From: Deltaproteobacteria bacterium
GTDB taxonomy: Bacteria > Myxococcota_A > Polyangia > Polyangiales > JADJMO01
Assembly (NCBI GenBank): GCA_025363655.1
Contig: JANYDK010000041.1
Coordinates: 1-58,378, forward strand
Direction: 5' to 3'
DNA length: 58,378 nucleotides
Below the pieces are notes generated by a model that saw only the letters and a program-made list of their open reading frames with translations, had not been told where the DNA came from and did no database searches. The position numbers and the translations under genes are program-made. Shown one piece after another: positions 37,185-47,127 of this stretch. Numbering within the stretch: position 1 is the stretch's first letter; each line of letters starts with the position of its first letter.

Positions 37185-38468
37185 GTGCTCTTCGTCTACC
37201 TCGGCGCGATTCTCCTCTGCTCGATCCTCTGGGTCCTCGGGGTGTTCCTCTATTGGGACTTCCTCTTCATCCTGCTCCTCAATCTCGGCATCGGCCTCGT
37301 CGTGCTCGTCGCCTGGTTCATCGCGCGTAAGCGCGCAGCGAGCGCGGCCGAGGCGCTCGAACGACAGATCATGAGCGGCGCCGCCACCCAGATGGCCAAC
37401 ACCCGACCCGATCGACGCGGCGAAATCGAGGCCATGCGCGACGAGATGCAGAAGGGCTTCGCAGTCCTCCGCGATCACAAGGACGGCGGTCGGGCGCTCG
37501 CGACCATCCCCTGGTACGCGATCATCGGCCCGCCCGGAGCCGGCAAGAGCACAGCGTTGCGACAATCGGGGCTCGATTTCCCGATGCAACGTGAAGGCAA
37601 GAGCGCCACCCGCGGCGTCGGTGGCACGCGCAACTGCGAGTGGTGGTTCTCCAACGAGGCGGTGCTCCTCGACACCGCCGGGCGTTGGACGGTCGAGCAG
37701 GACGATCGCGAAGAGTGGCTGGCGTTCCTCGACATGTTGAAGAAATTCCGGCCGAGCGCGCCGATCAACGGCGTCATCGTGGCGGTCAGCGTCTCCGATC
37801 TCGTCAGTCAGTCCGAAGAACAGCTCGAGGAGCTGGCGAAGGCGATTCGGGCGCGCATCGACGAGATGATGGTGCGGCTGGCGATCGTCGTCCCGGTCTA
37901 CGTCATGATCACCAAGGTCGACCTCGTCGCCGGCTTCGTCGAGTTCTTCGGCGACCTGAAGAAGAGCGAGCGCGGCCGCGTCTTCGGCGCCACCTTCCGC
38001 CTCGACGCCGACAGGCGCGAACCGGCGGCCATGGTCGGACGCGAGATCGATCTCTTGCTCCAGGCAGCCCACGCGCGCGCCATCGTCCGACTTGCCGCCG
38101 AGCGTGATTTCTCGGCCCGTCCGCGCATTCTTCAGTTTCCCCTCGAGCTCAAGCTTCTGCGCGATCCGGTGTCGTATTTCACCGGCGTCTTGATGCGACC
38201 CAATGCGTACCAAGAGACGCCGATCCTGCGCGGCTTCTACCTCACGAGCGGCACCCAAGAAGGTCGCCCGCTCGATCGCGTCATCGGCGGGATGATGCAG
38301 GCCTTCGGTCTCGCCGCGCCTCCGGGCCCGACGAATCAAGCCGCGCAGTACGTCGCGCCCGGCACCCAAGTCGAGCACAAGAGCTACTTCGTCACCGACG
38401 TCTTTCGCAAGGTGGCCTTCGGAGACAAGGGCGTCGCCTCGCGTCGGAAGTTCCGGAAGACGCTCTGA
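37185..38468 (+). CDS. TssM/IcmF-like membrane GTPase lacking the periplasmic half
   Basis: A 427-residue protein matching only the N-terminal cytoplasmic part of type VI secretion TssM (IcmF), which normally has about 1100-1300 residues. Two membrane helices at the start (LFVYLGAILLCSILWVLG, LFILLLNLGIGLVVLVAWF) are followed by a P-loop GTPase domain: Walker A GPPGAGKST near 115, DTAGRW near 163, VIVAVSVSDLV, and ITKVDLVAGF near 244. It continues through LRGFYLTSGTQEGRP and FVTDVFRKVAFGDKG and stops in a basic tail (SRRKFRKTL), just where TssM would cross the membrane a third time. The stop overlaps the yaeQ start (TGATG), so this end is the natural one, not a window or sequencing edge. Start GTG. 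Confidence 0.88.
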   Translation: MLFVYLGAILLCSILWVLGVFLYWDFLFILLLNLGIGLVVLVAWFIARKRAASAAEALERQIMSGAATQMANTRPDRRGEIEAMRDEMQKGFAVLRDHKDGGRALATIPWYAIIGPPGAGKSTALRQSGLDFPMQREGKSATRGVGGTRNCEWWFSNEAVLLDTAGRWTVEQDDREEWLAFLDMLKKFRPSAPINGVIVAVSVSDLVSQSEEQLEELAKAIRARIDEMMVRLAIVVPVYVMITKVDLVAGFVEFFGDLKKSERGRVFGATFRLDADRREPAAMVGREIDLLLQAAHARAIVRLAAERDFSARPRILQFPLELKLLRDPVSYFTGVLMRPNAYQETPILRGFYLTSGTQEGRPLDRVIGGMMQAFGLAAPPGPTNQAAQYVAPGTQVEHKSYFVTDVFRKVAFGDKGVASRRKFRKTL

Positions 38469-39022
38469 TGGCAGTCCCGACGACGCGCCTCGAGTACAAG
38501 ATCACGCTCTCTCACGTCGATCGCGGCATCGACTTGCCCGAGACGGCGGTGTTCGTCTCGCGCCATCCTTCCGAGACGCTCGAGCACGTGACGCTGCGCG
38601 TGCTCGCGTGGTGCCTCTTCCATGAAGAGGGCATCTCCTTCGGGCCCGGGCTCTCCAGCGACGGCACGGCCGATCTGTGGGTGCACGATCTCACCGGTCG
38701 ACTGACGAGTTGGATCGAGTGTGGCGCGACCAAGTGGGAGCATCTCCGACGCGGGCTGCAGCAGAACTCGGGCGCCAAGGGACACGTCGTCTTCGTCCAG
38801 CCGCGCAAACGTGAAGACCTGGAAGCAGAGATCGCCGCAGCACCCCACGCCAAAGAACGCGCGCAGGTGACGCTCTGGTCGGTCGATCCGGCGCTCGTCG
38901 CGGCGCTCGCCGCCCGGGAAGATCGTCGTCAACGCTGGTCGGTCACCATCGTCGGCGATCATTTCTACGTCGAGGCCTTCGGTGAAAACGTCGATGGCGA
39001 GGTCGCTCGCGCCGACGCCTGA
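38468..39022 (+). CDS. yaeQ: YaeQ family protein
   Basis: A 184-residue YaeQ protein, a family with a PD-(D/E)XK nuclease-like fold whose cellular role is not established. Conserved features are LSHVDRGIDLPETAVFVSRH, RHPSETLEHVTLRVLAWCLF, a Gly/Leu stretch around ISFGPGLSSDG, DLWVHDLTGR and WIECGATKWEHLRRG. The length equals that of the E. coli protein. The start codon overlaps the stop of the TssM-like gene (TGATG), implying translational coupling. The ABC transporter gene follows 38 bp later. Confidence 0.92.
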   Translation: MAVPTTRLEYKITLSHVDRGIDLPETAVFVSRHPSETLEHVTLRVLAWCLFHEEGISFGPGLSSDGTADLWVHDLTGRLTSWIECGATKWEHLRRGLQQNSGAKGHVVFVQPRKREDLEAEIAAAPHAKERAQVTLWSVDPALVAALAAREDRRQRWSVTIVGDHFYVEAFGENVDGEVARADA

Positions 39023-39060
39023 GTCGAGTGGGCAGCGGCGAGCATCGATATGACGGCGAG

Positions 39061-40905
39061 ATGAGTCCCACGGAAAAACCGAAGAACGAGGCGCCGCGCT
39101 CGCGCCTGCGAGACACCGCGCGCCTCCTCGGTCACGTCCGTCGCACGCTGGCGATGGTGGCGTTGGTCGGCCGCTGGCTCCTCGGCGTGCTGGTGATCGC
39201 GCAGGTTCTCGACGCGCTCGCGATCATCGCCATCGCCTGGGTCGGCAAGCGCATCGTCGACGCCATCGCCCTCGGCCATCCGCTCCGCGAGGCGCTCACT
39301 TGGGTCGCCGTCGAGCTCGCGCTGGTGGCCGCCAAGGCGCTCATCGCGCAGCTCGGCTCGTATGCGCAGCTCGTCCTCCGCGGCGGGCTCGGCCTCCACG
39401 TCAACCTGCTGATCCTCGACAAGGCCGCGCGCGTCTCCTACGCGAAGTTCGAGGATCCGATCTTCATGAACGCGATGACGCAGGCACGCCGCGAGGCCTC
39501 GTCGCGTCCGCTCGATCTCGTGAACCAGATGCTCTCGCTCTGTCGGCATGCGATCACGCTCGCCGGCTTCGCTGCCTTGCTCTGGTCGCTCGGACCGTGG
39601 GCGGTGCTGACGTTGGTGGCGACGGCGCTCCCGCCCTTCTGGGCCGAGGCTCGCCACGCGCGTGAGTCTTTCACGCTGCAGCGCGCCCGCACGATGCGCA
39701 ACCGCAAGAGCTTCTACCTCGAAGCGGTGCTCACCACCGAGCAGACCGTGAAAGAGGTGAAGCTCTTCCAGCTCGCGCATTGGCTCCGTGAGCTCTATCG
39801 AGAAATCCTCGAGGGCTTCCAGAAGGAGGAGGTCACGCTCGCCCGACGCCGCGCGTTTTCGGCCTATTTCTTTGGCCTCCTAGCGACATTGGCACTTTAT
39901 GGAACGTACGGTTGGATCGTCTCGCGCGCGGTCTCTGGCGTCATCACTCTCGGGAGCATGACGCTCTACGTGATGGTCCTCCGCCAAGGTCAGACGACGT
40001 TGCAGGCTGCCCTCTCGTCGGTGGCGCGTGCCTATGAAGACGATCTCTTCATGACCAACCTCGAGGAGTTCCTCGCCGTCCCCGAAGAAGAACCCGACGC
40101 CGCCGAAGACCTGGTCGACGACGCCGAAGGAAGCGAAGAGAACGCCGCGCCGCCATCGCTCGCCCTCGAGAACGTCACCTTCAAGTATCCGGGGAGCGAG
40201 CGCGAGGCGCTCTCGAACATCAACCTCACCATCGGCGCCGGCGAGACGGTCGCGCTGGTCGGCCGCAACGGCGCCGGCAAGACGACGATCATCAAGCTCT
40301 TGGTCGGCCTCCATCGCCCCACCAGCGGCCGCATCCTCGTCGATGGCGCCGACGTCGCGACCATGTCGATGAGCGCGCTCCGCAAGCGCGTCGGCGTCAT
40401 TTTCCAAGACTTCGCGCGCCTGCAGCTCCCCATGCGCGACAACGTCGGCGTCGGCTGGCTCCCCCAACGCGAGGACGACCGCGCGATCGACGCCGCCATC
40501 GACGACGCCGGCGCCCGCGAAGTCGTCGACCGCCTCCCCCAAGGTCTCGCCACGCCGCTCGGACGCGCCTTCGGTGGCGACGACCTCAGCGGCGGTCAAT
40601 GGCAACGCGTCGCCCTCGCACGCGCCTTCATGCGCAAGAGCCGCATCCTCGTCCTCGACGAGCCCACCGCCGCCATGGACGCCGAGGCCGAGCACGAGAT
40701 TTTTCAGCGCTTTCGCGATTTGAAACGAGACCGCACGGCCATCCTCATCACCCACCGCTTCTCGACGGTCCGCATGGCCGATCGCATCGTCGTCTTCGAG
40801 GGCGGACGCATCGTCGAAGAAGGAAGCCACGACGTGCTCCTCGAGCTGAACGGACAGTACGCGAAGATGTTTCGGTTGCAGGCGGCGGGGTACTTGGAGA
40901 GCTGA
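39061..40905 (+). CDS. ABC exporter, fused permease and ATPase
   Basis: A 614-residue half-transporter of the MsbA/type IV exporter class. The membrane domain (about 30-340) has helices near 35-60, 75-100, 160-200 and 270-320. A charged linker with many Glu and Asp follows, then the ATPase: Walker A GRNGAGKTT near 401, Q-loop IFQDFARLQ, signature LSGGQWQR near 508, Walker B ILVLDEPTAAMD near 529 and switch His in ITHRFSTVR near 563. All catalytic residues are present, so it should be active as a homodimer or with a partner outside the window. A GTG at 39028 would give 11 extra residues. Cargo (lipid, peptide or drug) cannot be told. Confidence 0.93.
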   Translation: MSPTEKPKNEAPRSRLRDTARLLGHVRRTLAMVALVGRWLLGVLVIAQVLDALAIIAIAWVGKRIVDAIALGHPLREALTWVAVELALVAAKALIAQLGSYAQLVLRGGLGLHVNLLILDKAARVSYAKFEDPIFMNAMTQARREASSRPLDLVNQMLSLCRHAITLAGFAALLWSLGPWAVLTLVATALPPFWAEARHARESFTLQRARTMRNRKSFYLEAVLTTEQTVKEVKLFQLAHWLRELYREILEGFQKEEVTLARRRAFSAYFFGLLATLALYGTYGWIVSRAVSGVITLGSMTLYVMVLRQGQTTLQAALSSVARAYEDDLFMTNLEEFLAVPEEEPDAAEDLVDDAEGSEENAAPPSLALENVTFKYPGSEREALSNINLTIGAGETVALVGRNGAGKTTIIKLLVGLHRPTSGRILVDGADVATMSMSALRKRVGVIFQDFARLQLPMRDNVGVGWLPQREDDRAIDAAIDDAGAREVVDRLPQGLATPLGRAFGGDDLSGGQWQRVALARAFMRKSRILVLDEPTAAMDAEAEHEIFQRFRDLKRDRTAILITHRFSTVRMADRIVVFEGGRIVEEGSHDVLLELNGQYAKMFRLQAAGYLES

Positions 40906-40931
40906 GCAAGAGATGCTGATCTCTTCCTCGC

Positions 40932-41480
40932 ATGCTCCGCTCGCTCGCGCGCTCGTTCGTGGTCACCGTCGCCGTCACCTCGGCGGCCTGTCGCAAAGAT
41001 CCTGACACGGCGCGGCCCGATTTGCCGAGCCCCAAGCCCGACGGCATCGCGAGCACGAGCGACAGCGCGAGCACGACCGTCGCCAGCGTCGAGCCGCCGC
41101 CCGGGCCGACGAAGAAGCGCAAGCGCTCGGCCGACGCCGGGGCGCCGTGGAAGATTCCGAAAGGGCCGACGCCCTCGTGGAGCGATCTCGATCCGCGGAA
41201 TTCGACGACCGCGGATGGCCACGCGATCTTCGTTCGCGATGACGACATCTGCTACTTCGAAGTGCCGATGAAGAAGCCGCCGAAGATGATGCCGACGGGG
41301 TTTCGGCAGATGGATCAAGTGCCGATCGATTGTCCGCCCGAGCTCGACGATCCGGCCTGGGACGAGTGCAGCTATTCGACGTTGATGGCGCCGAAGACGC
41401 CACCAGGCGACTGCTATTGCTTCTCGCTCGGGGGCAATCCGCCGCCTCCGCCGCGCCTCGTCCATTGCCCGAAAAAATGA
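40932..41480 (+). CDS. Lipoprotein of unknown function, 182 aa
   Basis: Unrecognised. The signal (SLARSFVVTVAVTSAAC) ends in a lipobox Cys. A Ser/Pro/Lys-rich linker of about 70 residues precedes a small Cys-containing domain: DGHAIFVRDDDICYFEVPMK, then VPIDCPPELDDPAWDEC and GDCYCFSLGGN, with six Cys likely paired. It lies 26 bp after the ABC exporter and its stop overlaps the next start (ATGA), so it belongs to the same operon. Similar small Cys-containing lipoproteins are frequent in this group, without known role. Confidence 0.75.
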   Translation: MLRSLARSFVVTVAVTSAACRKDPDTARPDLPSPKPDGIASTSDSASTTVASVEPPPGPTKKRKRSADAGAPWKIPKGPTPSWSDLDPRNSTTADGHAIFVRDDDICYFEVPMKKPPKMMPTGFRQMDQVPIDCPPELDDPAWDECSYSTLMAPKTPPGDCYCFSLGGNPPPPPRLVHCPKK

Positions 41481-42088
41481 GCGCGATTCTCCTCGCAGCC
41501 GTGCTCGCTGCCCCTTCGGTGACGGCGGCTCCCGAGAGCACCGAAGAGCTGCGGGCGCTCGAGCAAGTGGTCGCCGACGACGCGGCACGATGTCGGCGGT
41601 GGTACCTCGGATGGCTAGCCGGATTCGCGCTCTCCAGCGTCGGTGAGCTCGTCTATGCGCGCGACTTCGCCGACGAGGGACATCGCATCGATGCGCGTGT
41701 CGGCGCCTTCATGAGCGGGCTCGGGTTCGTCTCGACCGCCGTGTTGCCTCCGCCGCAGGTCTTCTACGATCGACCGAGCCGCATCGATGCGGCCTTGCTC
41801 CACGAGCGCCTCGAGGACGCCGCCGATGCGGAGAAACTCGGCCGTTCGTGGCTACCCTACGTGCTCGGGGTGGCCGCCAACGGCGCCGCCGGCGCGTATC
41901 TCGCGTTTCACCACGATCGCAAGGTGTCGGGGCTTCTCCAACTGGCGGTCGGGAGCGGCGTCAGCATTCTCAAGATTCAGCTGCTGCCGACGACGGCGCT
42001 CGACAAGCGCAATGCGAGCGCGAGCGCTTCGATCACGCCGCTGATCGGCACCAATTTCGTCGGCGTCGGCTACGCGATGACGCTCTAG
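41477..42088 (+). CDS. Exported membrane-associated protein, 203 aa
   Basis: Unrecognised. The start overlaps the preceding stop (ATGA) and gives a short signal peptide (MSAILLAAVLAAPSVTA). Several weakly hydrophobic Gly/Ala segments follow (YLGWLAGFALSSVGELV, AFMSGLGFVSTAVLPPP, YVLGVAANGAAGAYLAF, GLLQLAVGSGVSILKIQLL), so it may lie in the inner membrane or form a small outer-membrane structure; the ending ITPLIGTNFVGVGYAMTL has the look of terminal beta-strands. It converges with the kinase gene 18 bp away. Confidence 0.7.
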   Translation: MSAILLAAVLAAPSVTAAPESTEELRALEQVVADDAARCRRWYLGWLAGFALSSVGELVYARDFADEGHRIDARVGAFMSGLGFVSTAVLPPPQVFYDRPSRIDAALLHERLEDAADAEKLGRSWLPYVLGVAANGAAGAYLAFHHDRKVSGLLQLAVGSGVSILKIQLLPTTALDKRNASASASITPLIGTNFVGVGYAMTL

Positions 42089-42106
42089 CGATCGGCTCTG
42101 TCGCGG

Positions 42107-43333
<1,227 letters not shown>

Positions 43334-43339
43334 TGCGCG

Positions 43340-43345
43340 AGAGTA
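43340..43345 (-). promoter_or_regulatory. TACTCT, candidate -10 box of the 43333 kinase
   Basis: On the minus strand it lies 6 nt before the GTG at 43333. It decides the start chosen for the kinase. Confidence 0.35.
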
Positions 43346-43393
43346 CACCGAGCCTCACGCTCGGAGATCGTGAAGAATCGGTTTCAAACCAAT

Positions 43394-45715
43394 TCAAACC
43401 TGCGCGGCGCGACGCCCGAGCACGAAGAGAAAGAGCAGCGCCGCGAGCGCATAACAACCGACACCGAGGAGGAACGCGAACGAGAGGCCGCGATGAATCG
43501 CCACGTAGATGGCGACGGCGGTGCCAGCCACGCCGAGCATGCCATTCACGCCCCAGCACCAAGAGACGAGCCCGGCGTCGTCGGGGAGCGTCTTCATCCC
43601 CAGCGGCAAGGGCATCCCGAGGAGCATGCCGAGGGGCGCGATGGTGAGCACGACGCCGGCTGTGCGCACGCCGATGGGGAACGCAACGAGCCAAGCCGCG
43701 ATGCGCTCGCTCCCGAGTAGCGCCAGCAGGAGCACGACGAGGAGCGCGCCGAAGACGAGCTTCACACGTGAAGGATCGATCTTGGCGGAGAGGAGCGCAC
43801 CGGCGCCGGTCGAGAGCAGGAGCGACGAGAGCACCGCGGCGAGAGAGAGCGTGGGGTTGCCGACGACGAGGATGCTCTGCTGCAGGAGCTTCATCTCGAC
43901 GAGCATGAAACCGAGCCCGAGTAGGGAGAAATAGGCCGTCGGCGCCACCAGCGCGCCCTTCTTCGGGAGGCGTCGCAAGAGGACGACCAGCGGCACGACG
44001 AGGAACGCACCGACGAGCGCGAAGACGGTCACCAGGCTCTGGCGGAGGACCTCGACGTCTTTGCCGGCCTTCGCCCCGGGGCGCGCGCGAAGGAAGAAAT
44101 AGAACGGCCGATCGTCGGTGTTCGGCTCCATGTCGAAGGGGAACGACGCGTAGACGGCAGCGCGATCTTTCCCGGTGACGAGCTTCTCGATGTCGGGATC
44201 GCCACCGGTTCGACCGGGCGTGTAGGCGTTGCCGAAGTGGAGCCGCGCGCGCACCTCGTCGGTCTTGGCGATCTCTTCGGCGGTGAAGGGCGTGCGCTTG
44301 ACCATCACTTGCGTCAGCTCGCGACGCAGGAAATACGGGCTCGCCACCGAGGATGCGATGATGTGCTTCTCGGGCTCGGTGATGCCGCTCTGGCGCAACG
44401 CTTCGACGACGATGCCGACGCCCTTGATGGCGTCGTACTCGGGGTCGTGCCGCGCGCGGAGGAACGAGAGAATGCCGCCGTCGTTGGTGCGCGCGAGGTA
44501 ATCGCGGAAGGCCTCGACCGTGTAGAGATAGTTTTCGGTGAGCGCGAAGGCGCCGGCGCCGGTGGCTGCACCCGAGTCGACCCAGGTGACGGTGACGACG
44601 TCGTACTGCGCCGGATCGCGCTTCACCCAAGTGCGCGCGTTCTCGTAGTGGATGTCGATGCCGGGCAATTGATAAGGCCGGCCCGACCACCAGGCGAAGT
44701 CCTCGTTGACGATCTTGCCGACGAGCGGGTTGACCTCGATGCCGACCACCGGAGCTTTTCCGAAGTGCTTCGCCATCAAGACGTCGAGCCCGCCGCCGAC
44801 GCCGAGCACCAGCGTCGAGCCCGTCGGCCGCAGGTAGTGCGGGAGCGCGGCGATGTCGTACTCGAGGTAATCGAGCTTCGAGACGTCGCGATCGGGCATG
44901 TATTGAATCTGCGTGCCGGCGACGCCTTCGATCATCAAATCGAACTGCACTTCATGCTTCGCCGGGTACGTCTCGGAGAGGCCCCAGGTGCAAAATAGGC
45001 CCCATTTCACGACCACGCGGGAGAAGTCGTTCCAACGATCTTTGGCGATGCCGACGACCTTGGAGTTGCGGATGACCGGGAGCGAGAAGGTGTCGTCGTC
45101 GATCCACTTCGTCTTGCCGATGCCGAAGGCGGCGACGAGGAAGACGACGGCGATGATCGCGGGAACGCGCTTCTTCGCTTGCAGGAGAAAGAGGGGCGCT
45201 GCGAGGCCTGCGAGCGCGGCGATGGCGAACATCGCCTTCGGGGCGGCGACGCGATCGAGGAGGAGCACCGCGACGACACACCCGATCGCAGCGCCGAAGA
45301 GGTCGATCGCGTACCAGCGGGAGAACTCGCTCTTGCGCGCCTCGAGCACCACCGAGACGATCACGCCGCCGACGAGGAACGGGAGAAAGAGCGCGCCGAA
45401 GACGTAGAGGTGCGCCATTTGCCCGGCACGGCCCTCTTCGCCGAGCGTCGGGTAGTTCTTCAGGTAATAGAGGGTGGCGACGGCGATCGAGAGCGAGAAG
45501 AGCACCGAGGCGTGCCCGACGCGCTCGTCCGGATCGACGTCGACCTTCCCCCGCAGCGTCACCCAGAGCGCGCCGGCGCCGAGGCCGAGCATCGCCACGC
45601 TGATGCTCATGAACGCGAAGTAGTAGCCAATCGTCCCGGAAAAGACGCGTGTGAGGGCGATCTCCATCAAGAGGAGCGAGGCGGTGACGATGCCGAAGGC
45701 GATGCGCGCGAGCAT
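43394..45715 (-). CDS. Membrane-embedded spermidine-synthase-like protein, 773 aa
   Basis: A large protein with membrane helices at both ends and a spermidine-synthase-like methyltransferase fold between. About seven helices occupy residues 1-220 (for example IAFGIVTASLLLMEIALTRV, YFAFMSISVAMLGLGAGALW), and about seven more occupy 550-770. The central domain has the SAM/dcSAM-binding glycine motif LVLGVGGGLDVLMAKHFG near residue 300, GIEVNPLVGKIV, and the catalytic-region YDVVTVTWVDSGAATGAG. Families of this build are annotated spermidine synthases, but few have been shown to make polyamines. The ATG read from 45715 was chosen over a TTG at 45760 because it starts directly at the first helix. 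Confidence 0.85.
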   Translation of the reverse strand: MLARIAFGIVTASLLLMEIALTRVFSGTIGYYFAFMSISVAMLGLGAGALWVTLRGKVDVDPDERVGHASVLFSLSIAVATLYYLKNYPTLGEEGRAGQMAHLYVFGALFLPFLVGGVIVSVVLEARKSEFSRWYAIDLFGAAIGCVVAVLLLDRVAAPKAMFAIAALAGLAAPLFLLQAKKRVPAIIAVVFLVAAFGIGKTKWIDDDTFSLPVIRNSKVVGIAKDRWNDFSRVVVKWGLFCTWGLSETYPAKHEVQFDLMIEGVAGTQIQYMPDRDVSKLDYLEYDIAALPHYLRPTGSTLVLGVGGGLDVLMAKHFGKAPVVGIEVNPLVGKIVNEDFAWWSGRPYQLPGIDIHYENARTWVKRDPAQYDVVTVTWVDSGAATGAGAFALTENYLYTVEAFRDYLARTNDGGILSFLRARHDPEYDAIKGVGIVVEALRQSGITEPEKHIIASSVASPYFLRRELTQVMVKRTPFTAEEIAKTDEVRARLHFGNAYTPGRTGGDPDIEKLVTGKDRAAVYASFPFDMEPNTDDRPFYFFLRARPGAKAGKDVEVLRQSLVTVFALVGAFLVVPLVVLLRRLPKKGALVAPTAYFSLLGLGFMLVEMKLLQQSILVVGNPTLSLAAVLSSLLLSTGAGALLSAKIDPSRVKLVFGALLVVLLLALLGSERIAAWLVAFPIGVRTAGVVLTIAPLGMLLGMPLPLGMKTLPDDAGLVSWCWGVNGMLGVAGTAVAIYVAIHRGLSFAFLLGVGCYALAALLFLFVLGRRAAQV

Positions 45716-45823
45716 GGGGCGGTGCAGTCCTAGGCCAGATGGGCAACGAAATGCACACAAAATGAGCTGGTTGAGGCGTCATGTGCTTCACTTCGAGGGG
45801 GGACGGGGAAGTCGGAGCTCGCC

Positions 45824-47065
45824 TTGTCGATCGTCTCGCGCATCGCTCATTCGTCCGCACACGCAGAGGCCACGGCCGCTTCACCCGGCGGCAAGCCGTG
45901 GTGGGAGACGCTCTCTCCCGACTTCCCCTTTCGCCAAGAGCCGTTCGCGCTCGGCGCGGTCGATCGGGTGCGCGTCGGGCTGACCGCGGCCAGTGACGTG
46001 CTCCTTCGTACGCTCGGCGCCTGCATCGCCGGCCCGCTCGCGTTCCCGCTCGGCTACCACCCGGCGAAGTTTCGCGACGCGCTGCGGGCCCGTGATCTCT
46101 ACGTACCGATCGCGCGCAGCGGCGATCCGACGAAGTTTCTCACGAGGCCGCCGCGCGGCGTACGCATCTCCTCGCACCCCGGCCGTCACCCGCTCTTCCG
46201 GCCGGACGACGGCGACTGCACCGATCTCTACTTCGAGAGCCCGTACGTGCCGTTCGATCCAGCGCAGCGTCGCGACTATCTGAGGCACGAGAAGAACCGC
46301 ATCGCCCACGCACGTTTCTGGAAGCACCACGGTCCCACCTCGCGCCCGACGATCATCGCCGTGCACGGATTTTCAGCCGATTTGTACCACCTCAACGAGT
46401 GGTTCTTCGCGCTGCCTTGGTTCTACAAGATGGGGTGTGACGTGCTTCTCTTCACGTTGCCCTTCCACGGCAAGCGGCAGACGCGCTTCTCGCCCTTCTC
46501 GGGTCACGGCTTCTTCGCCGGCGGCGCTGCGCGCATCAACGAGGCGTTCGCCCAAGGCGTCCACGACTTGCGCGTGCTCGTCGATTGGTTGGAAGAGCGC
46601 GGCGTCAGTGACATCGGCCTCACCGGCGTCTCGCTCGGCGGCTTCACCTCGGCGCTCGCGGCCACCGCCGAGCCGCGCCTCAAGTTCGTCATCCCCAACG
46701 TGCCGGTCGTCAGCATCGCCGACCTCGTCCTCGAGTGGCACCCCATCGCCGAGGCGGTGCGTCTCTCGCTCGCGGCGGCCGGTCGCACCCTCGTCGATGC
46801 TCGTGAGCTCCTCGCGGTGAGCAGTCCGCTCAGCTATCCGAGCCTCGTGCCGCGCGAGCGCCTGATGATCGTCGGCGGCGTCGGCGACCGCCTCGCCCCT
46901 CCGAAGCACGCCCGCCTGCTTTGGGATCACTGGAACCGCCCGCGCATGCATTGGTTCCCCGGGAGCCACCTCGTGCACCTCGACCGCGGCGAGTATCTCC
47001 GCCAAGTGGCGCGTTTTCTCGGTGAAATCGGCTTTCTTCCGCAGCGTTCGACGAAGGCGGCTTGA
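45824..47065 (+). CDS. Alpha/beta hydrolase, 413 aa
   Basis: A cytoplasmic alpha/beta-hydrolase of the Abhydrolase_18 (DUF2048) type. The core begins with PTIIAVHGFSADLYHLNEW. The nucleophile elbow is TGVSLGGF with Ser270, the likely acid is in IVGGVGDRLAPPKHA, and the catalytic His in FPGSHLVHLDRGEY. A long N-terminal part of about 175 residues without a known fold precedes it, including PRGVRISSHPGRHPLFRPDD. The start is a TTG at 45824 with GGAG some 8 nt upstream and is less certain than the rest; a downstream start would remove only the variable N-terminus. The gene for a DsbA-fold isomerase follows 62 bp later. Confidence 0.85.
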   Translation: MSIVSRIAHSSAHAEATAASPGGKPWWETLSPDFPFRQEPFALGAVDRVRVGLTAASDVLLRTLGACIAGPLAFPLGYHPAKFRDALRARDLYVPIARSGDPTKFLTRPPRGVRISSHPGRHPLFRPDDGDCTDLYFESPYVPFDPAQRRDYLRHEKNRIAHARFWKHHGPTSRPTIIAVHGFSADLYHLNEWFFALPWFYKMGCDVLLFTLPFHGKRQTRFSPFSGHGFFAGGAARINEAFAQGVHDLRVLVDWLEERGVSDIGLTGVSLGGFTSALAATAEPRLKFVIPNVPVVSIADLVLEWHPIAEAVRLSLAAAGRTLVDARELLAVSSPLSYPSLVPRERLMIVGGVGDRLAPPKHARLLWDHWNRPRMHWFPGSHLVHLDRGEYLRQVARFLGEIGFLPQRSTKAA

Positions 47066-47111
47066 ACCAGCTGGCCTCTTCGACCGCGGGGACTTTTCCG
47101 AAGGGGTGCAC

Positions 47112-47117
47112 TACAGT
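47112..47117 (+). promoter_or_regulatory. TACAGT, candidate -10 box of the 47128 gene
   Basis: It lies 10 nt before the ATG at 47128. Its position supports 47128 over an in-frame ATG at 47062. Confidence 0.4.
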
Positions 47118-47127
47118 CCGCCTGCCG

